8,112 bases of DNA. Origin: Burkholderiaceae bacterium (GTDB lineage Bacteria > Pseudomonadota > Gammaproteobacteria > Burkholderiales > Burkholderiaceae_C). The first letter of the stretch is position 1, and the number at the start of each line of letters is the position of its first letter. Under the pieces are notes generated by a model that was given only the letters and a program-made list of their open reading frames with translations, had not been told where the DNA came from and ran no database searches. The position numbers and the translations under genes were made by a program. Location: assembly GCA_017999135.1 (NCBI GenBank), contig JAGOBT010000121.1:1-8112 (forward strand), in the 5' to 3' direction. Of this stretch, positions 1 through 5,774 are shown in pieces.

Positions 1-17
1 ATCCAGAAGAGAGCATC

Positions 18-650
18 ATGAAGAACACAATCGGTTTCCTGTTGCTGGCCATGGGCGCACTGGCCGCCACGTCGGCGAATGCCACATCGGTGCAGACCGT
101 CAACCCCTCCTTTGAAAGCCAGGTCCTCGCGAATGGTGCGTGGACAAGTGGCGCGGGTCAGATGTCCGGATGGATTCAATCGACTGGCGGCGTGATCAAT
201 CCGACCACGGACCAGTTCTCGAACGGCGTCCCCCACGGCAACAACTCCGCATGGCTCAACAGCGGCAGCGCAACACAAACCCTGTCGGCGCTGCTGACAG
301 CCGGCAGCGCCTACACACTCCAGGTGGAGGTGGGTGACCGCAAGGACAGCAATTTCCCTGGCTACAGGGTGGCTCTCTGGGCCGGCGACAACCTTCTCGC
401 CTCTGAGTCGTCGTTGGTGCCGAACGATGGTTTCCTGACCTCGATCGTCCACTACACCGCGCTGACGGGGAATCCGTTGCTTGGGCAAGCCTTGAAGATC
501 GAAATGCATTCCAACGGCATCCAAGTCAACTTCGACAACGTCAGGCTGGACGTCTCGCCGGTGCCCGAGCCGGCCAGCCAGGCACTGCTGCTGGTCGGAT
601 TGTTCGGCATCGGTGCGGTCGTGCGGCGACGCGCGGCTTGCCGGCACTGA
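18..650 (+). CDS. PEP-CTERM sorting domain-containing exported protein
   Basis: A 210-residue exported protein, probably anchored or processed at the cell surface by the exosortase/EPS system of Gram-negative bacteria. It has an N-terminal signal peptide (Lys-2, hydrophobic stretch 5-20, likely cleavage after the ANA at 20-22). The C-terminus is a complete PEP-CTERM signal: PEP at residues 183-185, a hydrophobic helix at about 188-202, and an Arg cluster RRR at 203-205 near the end. The middle (about 27-178) opens with NPSFE and closes with NFDNVRLDV, a pattern common in extracellular beta-sandwich, galactose-binding-like domains, so a sugar or matrix role is possible but not shown. The ATG has a purine-rich ribosome site (AGAAGAGAG) just upstream. 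No exosortase gene is in view. The family call is secure; the specific function is unknown. Confidence 0.9.
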   Translation: MKNTIGFLLLAMGALAATSANATSVQTVNPSFESQVLANGAWTSGAGQMSGWIQSTGGVINPTTDQFSNGVPHGNNSAWLNSGSATQTLSALLTAGSAYTLQVEVGDRKDSNFPGYRVALWAGDNLLASESSLVPNDGFLTSIVHYTALTGNPLLGQALKIEMHSNGIQVNFDNVRLDVSPVPEPASQALLLVGLFGIGAVVRRRAACRH

Positions 651-675
651 GCCGCTCACGGACAGCTCCGGCGTT

Positions 676-690
676 GCCGCTTTCAGCGGC
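676..690. terminator. Weak hairpin between convergent genes
   Basis: A perfect 6-bp inverted repeat GCCGCT / AGCGGC with a 3-base loop lies in the 99-bp gap between the PEP-CTERM gene and the convergent regulator gene. It has no T-tract on either strand, so it may end transcription only weakly, or be chance in G+C-rich DNA. Nothing else is evident in the gap. Confidence 0.25.
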
Positions 691-749
691 GTCACCCAGG
701 CCGGCTGCAGGCTGCGCCCGTCCCTGACGCCGGCCAGCGCGCCCGGGGA

Positions 750-1892
750 TCAACCGGCCTTGCCGGTCGCTTCCTGCCGCCGCCGGTAGATGGTGTTGCG
801 GCTGATGCCCAGCGCCTTGGCCGTGGCCGACACATTGCCGCCCAGCGCGGCCAGGGTGCGTTCGATGGCCTGGCATTCCAGCGCGCGCAGGGGGGTCGGC
901 GCGTCCGCGGCGTCGTCGACCGGAACCGGCGGGTGCATGCCCTGGCCCAGCAACTGGTGCATGCCGTCGCGCGCAGCCTCGCCTTCGAAGCGGGCCATCA
1001 CCTGCAGGCCGACATGGGTCTGCATCTCCACCAGGTCGGCGCGTTGGCGCGACGGCTGCGCGAACAGGCCCTGCAGGCGGCGGTCGAACAGGCCGCCGAA
1101 GGCCTGGCCCAGCAGGGCCGTGCGCGGCATGCACAGCAGGCGCGCGGCCATGCGGTTGGCGCCGGTCACGCGGCCACCGGTGTCCACCAGCAGCAGGCCT
1201 TCCATGGGCGTGCCCAGCAGTTCGGCGCGTGGGTGGAAGTGCACCACCAGGTGGTCGGGCGTGGGCGTGAACAGGCCGTTCTCGATGCCGGCGGCCGTGT
1301 CCATCACCAGCGAGAACACGTCGAAGCCGGGCACCTGGTCGTAGGTGGTGATGTCGAGTGCGCCCAGCCGTCGACCGTCGGGGCTGTCGATCGGCGCGGC
1401 CACGCAGAAGAACGGCCGCACGTTGTCGAAGAAGTGCGCATCGCGCCCCACCAGGTAGGGCAGGCCCTCGGCCAGCGCGATGGCCGGCGCGCTGGTGCCC
1501 ACGCAGCGCTCGGCCAGATTCACGCCCTTGCGCGTGGCCTGCAGCAGCGGCGCCGGGGCGGCGGCCTCGTGGCACAGCCGGTCGATCACCACGCCGCGGG
1601 CATTGAACATCAGCACCGCGCTGCCGGTGCCGCGCAGGGCCTGGGCCAGGCGCTCGGTCTCGGGGCGGGCGGCACGCACCAGGTCGCCATGCGCGTCGTC
1701 CAGGGCCGACAGCTGCGCACGCGACACCAGCTCGAAGCTGACGCGCTCGTGCTCGCGCATGCCGGCGTCGTGGCAGCGCTGCCATGAGCGCAGCAGCGGC
1801 GCCTCATCGTCGCGTGGCTGAATCCACGGGCTCACGCGGTAGTGGCCGCGCACGGTCTGCAGCCGTGCTTGCAATTCAGAGGTGCTGGTCAT
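750..1892 (-). CDS. AcoR-family GAF/Fis-type HTH regulator lacking the AAA+ domain
   Basis: A 380-residue DNA-binding regulator, probably controlling the divergent dehydrogenase operon. The N-terminus has the SWQRC motif (36-40) typical of AcoR-like activators. A GAF sensor region follows at about 78-205, including NLAERCVGTSAPAIAL (125-140) and an FFCVAAPI segment (161-168). A PAS-like region covers about 220-300 and a Fis-type helix-turn-helix 338-373 (GGNVSATAKALGISRNTIYR). Full-length AcoR relatives run to over 600 residues with a central AAA+ domain that contacts sigma-54. Here there is no Walker A, GAFTGA or other AAA+ motif: the PAS-like part leads by a short Pro/Asp-rich linker straight into the HTH. 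It should therefore act on sigma-70 promoters, or as a repressor. The frame stays open upstream to 2261, but the added sequence is low-complexity and crosses the divergent promoter region. The ATG at 1892, preceded by AGGA on the minus strand and giving the family N-terminus MTSTSELQAR, is preferred. The ligand is unknown; an alcohol or aldehyde is a guess from context. Confidence 0.85.
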   Translation of the reverse strand: MTSTSELQARLQTVRGHYRVSPWIQPRDDEAPLLRSWQRCHDAGMREHERVSFELVSRAQLSALDDAHGDLVRAARPETERLAQALRGTGSAVLMFNARGVVIDRLCHEAAAPAPLLQATRKGVNLAERCVGTSAPAIALAEGLPYLVGRDAHFFDNVRPFFCVAAPIDSPDGRRLGALDITTYDQVPGFDVFSLVMDTAAGIENGLFTPTPDHLVVHFHPRAELLGTPMEGLLLVDTGGRVTGANRMAARLLCMPRTALLGQAFGGLFDRRLQGLFAQPSRQRADLVEMQTHVGLQVMARFEGEAARDGMHQLLGQGMHPPVPVDDAADAPTPLRALECQAIERTLAALGGNVSATAKALGISRNTIYRRRQEATGKAG

Positions 1893-2139
1893 GGACAGTC
1901 CTGTCGGTGGGTGCCGGCTGGCGGCAGGCGGCGGTGTTGCACCGTGCAACACCACCATGCCGGCCAGGCCCGTACCGCGCGCCGCACGCACTGTATGCAG
2001 GTGCCCGGGCGCTGACGCACTAGGGAAAGCCCGCGACGCATGGACAGCAGCGCCGCAAACGCACACCATGTGTGGTCGAGAATCATTCCCGGCGGCCGTG
2101 CGCACGACACGGACCTTGCAACCACAGGAGACAACGCCC
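1893..2139. promoter_or_regulatory. Divergent promoter region between regulator and dehydrogenase operon
   Basis: This 247-bp gene-free stretch separates two divergent start codons, so it must hold promoters for both. The clearest element is the palindrome at 1933-1953. No convincing sigma-70 pair or sigma-54 GG-N10-GC box could be picked by eye on the plus strand. A strong ribosome site AGGAG (2126-2130), 9 bases before the ATG, serves the dehydrogenase. A short inverted repeat GACAG-TC-CTGTC lies just before the regulator start. Confidence 0.6.
1933..1953. promoter_or_regulatory. Perfect 21-bp palindrome, candidate operator of the AcoR-like regulator
   Basis: Arms GGTGTTGCAC and GTGCAACACC are exact reverse complements around a single central C. 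Symmetry this long, placed 40 bases upstream of the regulator ATG and about 186 bases upstream of the dehydrogenase ATG, fits a homodimeric Fis-type HTH protein binding here to control both directions, including its own gene. It is not followed by a T-run and is not near a gene end, which argues against a terminator. Binding itself is inferred. Confidence 0.6.
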
Positions 2140-3810
2140 ATGAACATCACCCGATGGCTGGCCGCCGGCGCGGCCCTGGCATCCCTGGCCGCGCCACCGG
2201 TGCTGGCGCAGACCGACGCCGCGCTGAAGGCCGACGCCGCTACCCCCGGCGACGTGCTCACCTATGGCATGGGCTACAACAACCAGCGCTACAGCGCGCT
2301 CAAGCAGATCAACAGCAAGAACGCCGCCAAGCTGCAGCCCGCCTGGACCTACAGCCTGAACAACCCGCAAGGTCAGGAAAGCCAGCCCATCATCCACGAG
2401 GGGGTGATGTACGTCACCACCTTCAACAGCACCGTGGCGCTGGATCCGCTCACCGGCAAGCAGCTGTGGAAGCAGGAGATCGAGCTGCCGCAGGACGTGT
2501 TCAAGTACGCCTGCTGCGGCATCCTGAACCGCGGCGCGGCCATCTACGACGGCAAGCTGTTCCGCGTGACGCTGGATGCCCACGTCATGGCGATGGACCC
2601 CAAGACCGGCAAGACGCTGTGGAAGATGAAGGCCGCCAACTACCAGGACGGCCACGCGATGACCAGCGCGCCGCTGATCGCCAACGGCGTGGTGATCACC
2701 GGCATTGCCGGCGGTGAATACGGCACCCGTGGCTTCATCGACGGCTGGGATCCGGCCACCGGCAAGCACCTGTGGAAGTTCTACACCACCGCCGCGCCCG
2801 ACCAGAAGGGCGGCGACACCTGGCCCGGCGACACCCACAGCAAGGGCGGCGCACCCACCTGGCTGACCGGCGCCTACGACCCCGATCTCGACCTGGTGTA
2901 CTGGGGCACCGGCAATGCCGGCCCGTGGAACCCCACGGTGCGCATGGGTGACAACCTGTACGTGTGCTCGGTGGTGGCCATCCGCCCCAAGACCGGCGAG
3001 TTGGTCTGGCACTACCAGTTCAGCCCGAATGACCCGTACGACTACGACGCCACCGAAGTGGGCATGCTGGTCGACATGAAGATCGACGGCAAGCCACGCA
3101 AGGTGCTGGCGCAGGCCAACCGCAACGGCTTCTTCTATGTGCTGGACCGCACCAACGGCAAGCTGCTGGCCGCCAACCCGTACGTGAAGGTGAACTGGGC
3201 CGACAAGATCGACATGGCCACCGGCCGGCCGGTGGAAAGCCAGGTCACCAAGAACATCCGCGCCGGCGGCGACGAGATGGTCTGGCCGTCGGTGCTGGGT
3301 GGCAAGAACTGGACACCGATGTCCTGGAACCCGGCCACCGGCCTGGCCTATGCCAACACGCTGAACATCGCCTGGCCCTACCAGCTGGCCAAGCCCGAGT
3401 ACAAGCGCGGCGAGTGGTACCTGGGCATCAACTTCCGCGGCGTGACGATGCCCAAGGACCAGCCCCACGGCTACCTGAGCGCCATCGACCCGATGACCGG
3501 CAAGAGCAAGTGGCAACTGGCCTGGCCCGGCCAGCCGAGCATGGCCGGCACCCTGTCGACCGCGGGCAACCTGGTGTTCACCGGTGCCGCCACTGGCGAG
3601 TTCATGGCCGTCGATGCCACCACCGGCAAGAAGCTCTACGAGTTCAATGTCGGCACCGGCATCATCGGCCTGCCGGTCACCTGGGAGCACAAGGGCAAGC
3701 AGTACGTCACCATCACCGCCGGCGCCGGTGGGGTGTGGGCGCTGATGGGCGACGAGCGCATGGCGGCCACGCCCGCCGGCGGCTCGGTCTGGACCTTCGC
3801 CTTGAAATGA
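2140..3810 (+). CDS. PQQ-dependent alcohol dehydrogenase (methanol/ethanol family), predicted lanthanide type
   Basis: A 556-residue periplasmic quinoprotein that oxidises a primary alcohol to the aldehyde and passes electrons to a c-type cytochrome. The signal peptide ends about residue 23 (VLA). The eight-bladed propeller is marked by repeated DP-x-TGK-x-LW docking motifs (102-110, 153-161, 204-212) and later variants. Active-site features: vicinal Cys pair C125-C126 that stacks on PQQ; E193 in GGEYGTRG and N259 in WGTGNAGPWN as metal ligands; Trp-241 below PQQ; catalytic D301; R328 in QANRNGF. Residue D303, two after the catalytic Asp (PNDPYDYDATE), matches the extra acidic ligand of XoxF, ExaF and PedH lanthanide enzymes; calcium enzymes such as MxaF have Ala there. 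The protein is somewhat shorter than typical XoxF, and the subclass and substrate cannot be fixed by eye. The start is chosen from AGGAG at 2126-2130 and the signal peptide; the frame is open to 1882 but that part is non-coding in character. First gene of a three-gene operon; its stop overlaps the next ATG (ATGA). No PQQ synthesis genes are in view. Confidence 0.93.
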   Translation: MNITRWLAAGAALASLAAPPVLAQTDAALKADAATPGDVLTYGMGYNNQRYSALKQINSKNAAKLQPAWTYSLNNPQGQESQPIIHEGVMYVTTFNSTVALDPLTGKQLWKQEIELPQDVFKYACCGILNRGAAIYDGKLFRVTLDAHVMAMDPKTGKTLWKMKAANYQDGHAMTSAPLIANGVVITGIAGGEYGTRGFIDGWDPATGKHLWKFYTTAAPDQKGGDTWPGDTHSKGGAPTWLTGAYDPDLDLVYWGTGNAGPWNPTVRMGDNLYVCSVVAIRPKTGELVWHYQFSPNDPYDYDATEVGMLVDMKIDGKPRKVLAQANRNGFFYVLDRTNGKLLAANPYVKVNWADKIDMATGRPVESQVTKNIRAGGDEMVWPSVLGGKNWTPMSWNPATGLAYANTLNIAWPYQLAKPEYKRGEWYLGINFRGVTMPKDQPHGYLSAIDPMTGKSKWQLAWPGQPSMAGTLSTAGNLVFTGAATGEFMAVDATTGKKLYEFNVGTGIIGLPVTWEHKGKQYVTITAGAGGVWALMGDERMAATPAGGSVWTFALK

Positions 3811-4295
3811 CCCCCCCCCGAAGCGCCTGCGGCGCTCCCCCCCAGGGGGGCCGAGCCCGGACGGCCAAGATCCAGTGGATCTTGGCCGCCTGGCGAGGGG
3901 CTGGGCTGCAAAGCCCGGCGCGGCCTGCAAGGCCCGCCAGTGGCCCGGCAAAGCCGGTTCCACGGCGGCCGCTGGGTTCGGCTGTTGCCCTGCTCGCTCT
4001 GTTGCCGTTGTCCACCCTGGCGCAAGTCACGGGTGGGCGGTTCGAGCCGGCGCAGATCGAGGCCGGGCGCGACCAGTTCCACCGCACCTGCGCCCAGTGC
4101 CACGGGCGCAACATGGTCAATGCCGGCACCACGGTGTATGACCTGCGCAAGTTTCCAACCGACCAGCCCGACCGCTTCCAGCACAGCGTGGCCAATGGCA
4201 AGGGCAACATGCCCTCGTTCAAGGACGCGCTGACGCCGGAGCAGATCGCCGTGCTCTGGGCCTATGTGGGCAGCCGCGGTGGCAAGGAAAACTAG
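3807..4295 (+). CDS. Small c-type cytochrome, electron acceptor of the PQQ dehydrogenase
   Basis: A class I cytochrome c with one heme site. From the ATG at 3807 it has 162 residues: heme motif CAQCH at 95-99 and a likely axial Met-135 in GNMPSF, followed by the usual C-terminal helix (LTPEQIAVLWAYV). The signal peptide core is at about 57-72 (SAVALLALLPLSTLAQ), giving a mature domain of about 90 residues. Its place directly after the dehydrogenase matches the ExaB/XoxG/PedF type acceptor, so it should take electrons from reduced PQQ in the periplasm. The start is uncertain. The only in-frame ATG overlaps the dehydrogenase stop (ATGA) and would add some 55 residues encoded by the hairpin repeat at 3811-3957 before the signal peptide. 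The alternatives are TTG at 3882 or CTG codons, none with a clear ribosome site. No Sec n-region of normal length exists unless initiation is non-canonical or the repeat has displaced the original start. The heme protein itself is certain; its 5' end is not. Confidence 0.8.
   Translation: MTPPRSACGAPPQGGRARTAKIQWILAAWRGAGLQSPARPARPASGPAKPVPRRPLGSAVALLALLPLSTLAQVTGGRFEPAQIEAGRDQFHRTCAQCHGRNMVNAGTTVYDLRKFPTDQPDRFQHSVANGKGNMPSFKDALTPEQIAVLWAYVGSRGGKEN
3811..3957. repeat. Mosaic hairpin repeat inside the dehydrogenase-cytochrome operon
   Basis: Immediately after the dehydrogenase TGA comes a run of nine C, then a chain of perfect inverted repeats: AGCGCC-TGC-GGCGCT (3822-3836); six C, A, six G (3838-3850); 13-bp arms CGGCCAAGATCCA / TGGATCTTGGCCG around one G (3862-3888); GGGCT-GCAA-AGCCC (3903-3916); GGCCT-GCA-AGGCC (3922-3934); CCGGC-AAA-GCCGG (3945-3957). 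An outer pair CTGGCG/CGCCAG (3890-3895, 3935-3940) encloses two of them. This is a structured REP/BIME-like element. I recall similar C-tract and AGCGCC-TGC-GGCGCT blocks after stop codons in Burkholderiales genomes, but only one copy is in this window. It is open in the cytochrome frame. In RNA it could fold to protect the upstream dehydrogenase message or lower expression of the downstream genes. Confidence 0.75.
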
Positions 4296-5214
4296 CCCGC
4301 TGGCGGCCTGCGCCGCTGCACTGGCCTGCAGCAGCGCGCTGGCCCAGCCGGTGCCGCTGGCAGTGTGCGTGTCGGCGGACAACCCGCCGCTGTCGCACCT
4401 GGTGGCCGGCCAAGCCAGGGGGCTGGATGTGCGCATCGCCCAGGCCGCGGCCGACGCACTGGGCCGGCCGCTGAAGCTGGTGCCGTTCGAGACCAGCTAC
4501 GAGAAGGAAAGCACCCTCACCCACGAGGTGGCGGCCCTGCTGGCCGCCGGCGTGTGCGAGGCGGTGAGCGGCTTTCCGCTGGTGACCGGCGAGTTCGACC
4601 TGCCCACCCGGGCCACGTCGCGCACGCCCGACTACCCCGGCGCCAAGCGCCGGCGTGAGCGCCCCTACATCCCGCTGCAGGCCATGGCCCCCAGCCGCGC
4701 CTACCTGGGTGCGGTGCTGGGCGCGGTGCTGCCGGCCGGCGCGCCGCCGCTGGCCAGCCTGAACGACCTGGGCGAGCGCAAGCTGGGCGTGGTGGCCGGC
4801 ACGCTGGGCGGCGCGGTGGCCATGGGCTGGAAGTTCGGCGCGCTGCGCAGTCGTGTCGTCACGCTGAACCAGCGTGAAAGCCCGCTGGACGAGCTGGCCA
4901 AGCCCGCCGCTGGCGCCGCGCCGCGCTTCGACGCGGTGCTGACGCCGCTGGCGCTGTTCGACGGCTGGCGGGTGCAGCACCCGGGTGGCACGCTGGTGGC
5001 GGCCGGTTGGCGGCGGCCGCTGGGCATGAACCTGGGCTTCGTCACGCTGGCGTCCGATGTGACGGTGCGCCCGGCGCTGGACGCGGTGATCACCCGCGCC
5101 CGGGCCGACGGCAGCCTGGCCCGCTGGGCGACTGAAGAAGGCGTGACCTGGTCACCGCCGGAAGCGCCCGACGTCACTCGCGGGCCCAGCCTGTTGCAGC
5201 TGGTGTCCGAGTAG
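4264..5214 (+). CDS. Periplasmic substrate-binding-like protein associated with quinoprotein dehydrogenase (XoxJ/MxaJ-like)
   Basis: A 316-residue exported protein with the fold of family 3 solute-binding proteins. The signal peptide ends about residue 27 (ALA before QP). The first lobe opens with LAVCVSADNPPLSH (32-45), close to the CADPxNxPFS start of XoxJ-type proteins, and is followed by GVCEAVSGFPLV (96-107), where XoxJ-like proteins have GxCDVxxG. C35 and C98 may form a disulfide. The second lobe has KLGVVAGTLGG (173-183), and the C-terminus has DAVITRARADGSLARWATEEGV (273-294), typical of the family. XoxJ and MxaJ are thought to help activate or assemble the dehydrogenase rather than import solute, and no ABC permease lies next to it. 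The ATG overlaps the cytochrome end by 32 bases; GTG at 4279 (start MARKTSPLAAC) is an alternative with a shorter n-region. Neither has a strong ribosome site, so translational coupling is likely. Family confident, exact role inferred. Confidence 0.8.
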   Translation: MWAAAVARKTSPLAACAAALACSSALAQPVPLAVCVSADNPPLSHLVAGQARGLDVRIAQAAADALGRPLKLVPFETSYEKESTLTHEVAALLAAGVCEAVSGFPLVTGEFDLPTRATSRTPDYPGAKRRRERPYIPLQAMAPSRAYLGAVLGAVLPAGAPPLASLNDLGERKLGVVAGTLGGAVAMGWKFGALRSRVVTLNQRESPLDELAKPAAGAAPRFDAVLTPLALFDGWRVQHPGGTLVAAGWRRPLGMNLGFVTLASDVTVRPALDAVITRARADGSLARWATEEGVTWSPPEAPDVTRGPSLLQLVSE

Positions 5215-5229
5215 CGCGGTCAAGTGCTG

Positions 5230-5288
5230 GCCCGCAGGCATGCGGGCACAGCCTTCGCCAGCCACGCATCGCCTGCCGGCGATGCGTG
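5230..5288. terminator. Two hairpins between convergent operons, likely bidirectional terminator
   Basis: The 81-bp gap between the plus-strand operon end and the minus-strand pilin gene contains GCCCGCA-GGCA-TGCGGGC (5230-5247) and an 11-bp perfect stem CACGCATCGCC-TGCC-GGCGATGCGTG (5263-5288). Both stems are G+C-rich and work on either strand. No T-tract follows, so termination may be Rho-assisted, or the hairpins may mainly protect mRNA 3' ends. Confidence 0.5.
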
Positions 5289-5295
5289 CGCGGGC

Positions 5296-5682
5296 TCAGC
5301 GCCCGGTGGCCACGCCGTGGAAGGCCACCGCCGCGCCGTCTTGCAGGCGCTGCAGCTGGCAGCGGCCGCCCTCGGTGGCCAATGGCTGCGCCGGCACCGC
5401 ATAGCCGGCCGGGATGTCGCCGTTCAGCAGGCCGCCCACATCGCTGCAATCGCGCACCGGGTGGCACTTGCCCGGCACCGGCTGCTGCTGCGTCAGCAGG
5501 CAGCCGGCCTGGTTCAGCACCATGGCCGACCCGGCCGCTGCGGCCAGGCTGGCCAGGGTGGCATCAGCAGCGTGCGCGTGCAGGTCGACCAGCGCCGGCA
5601 GCGCCGCGGCCGAAGCCGTGCCCACCAGGGTGATGACGGCCAGCTGTTCGATGAGGGTGAAGCCGCGGGGCAGGGGGCGCAT
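5296..5682 (-). CDS. Type IV pilin-like / pseudopilin protein with prepilin cleavage motif
   Basis: A 128-residue protein with a class III signal: short leader MRPLPRG, cleavage after Gly-7, then FTLIEQLAVITLVGTASAAAL, with Glu at mature position 5 and a hydrophobic helix to about residue 34. This is the prepilin peptidase (PilD) substrate signature of type IV pilins, minor pilins and type II secretion pseudopilins. The rest is an Ala-rich helix (35-55) and a small domain with four Cys (61, 73, 79, 108) that could form two disulfides. The ATG at 5682 gives a classic leader; a GTG at 5721 would add 13 residues without benefit. No other pilus or secretion genes adjoin, and the gene sits 92 bases downstream of the ROK regulator on the same strand. 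Full-length pilins are usually 140-180 residues, so this is a short minor-pilin-like member. Function is not resolved beyond the family. Confidence 0.8.
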   Translation of the reverse strand: MRPLPRGFTLIEQLAVITLVGTASAAALPALVDLHAHAADATLASLAAAAGSAMVLNQAGCLLTQQQPVPGKCHPVRDCSDVGGLLNGDIPAGYAVPAQPLATEGGRCQLQRLQDGAAVAFHGVATGR

Positions 5683-5693
5683 GGGCGGGCTTG

Positions 5694-5719
5694 GACAGAC
5701 GACGTGTGTGCAGTCTGTC
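5694..5719. promoter_or_regulatory. Inverted repeat upstream of the pilin-like gene
   Basis: GACAGAC and GTCTGTC form perfect 7-bp arms with a 12-bp spacer, placing half-sites 19 bp apart centre to centre, 11 bases before the pilin ATG at 5682. This could be an operator, or a stem in the pilin leader. The same 92-bp gap also holds a 12-bp palindrome CGGCCCGGGCCG (5721-5732) and CCGCGC-CT-GCGCGG (5743-5756), which might end the upstream ROK transcript. None has a T-run. Confidence 0.3.
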
Positions 5720-5774
5720 ACGGCCCGGGCCGGCTGCCCATCCCGCGCCTGCGCGGTGAAGCCCGGGCAAGCGC

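Noticed and set aside
541..1785. Long minus-strand open frame (414 codons) overlapping the regulator
   Set aside because: Arg/Ala/Pro/Gly-rich shadow of the regulator gene in high-G+C DNA, with no recognisable domain.
933..1787. Plus-strand open frame opposite the regulator
   Set aside because: His/Gln/Ala-rich composition typical of antisense frames; the opposite strand has clear GAF and HTH motifs.
2099..2120. Possible sigma-54 -24/-12 promoter before the dehydrogenase
   Set aside because: The TGCGCAC and TTGCA blocks have the wrong spacing for GG-N10-GC and lie almost on the ribosome site. The regulator also lacks the AAA+ domain needed for sigma-54 activation.
1882..2139. Upstream extension of the dehydrogenase to 1882
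   Set aside because: A signal peptide and a strong AGGAG site support the ATG at 2140; the extension overlaps the palindrome and the regulator start.
1893..2261. N-terminal extension of the regulator up to 2261
   Set aside because: It would cross the whole divergent promoter region and the dehydrogenase start. The added residues are low-complexity and the ATG at 1892 has its own AGGA site.
2140..3810. Naming the dehydrogenase xoxF
   Set aside because: The operon and the extra Asp fit, but the length and the Cys-pair context differ from typical XoxF; ExaF/PedH-like or another clade is equally possible without a tree.
3811..3957. CRISPR array or transposon end
   Set aside because: There are no direct repeats with spacers, no transposase and no target duplication; the element is a chain of different inverted repeats.
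2083..3963. 626-codon minus-strand open frame across the dehydrogenase
   Set aside because: Val/His/Gly-rich antisense shadow; the plus strand encodes an unmistakable quinoprotein.
4294..4347. Lipobox (LAAC, residues 13-16) in the XoxJ-like protein
   Set aside because: The hydrophobic stretch before Cys-16 is too short; the longer core ending in ALA at residue 27 fits a standard signal peptidase I site better.
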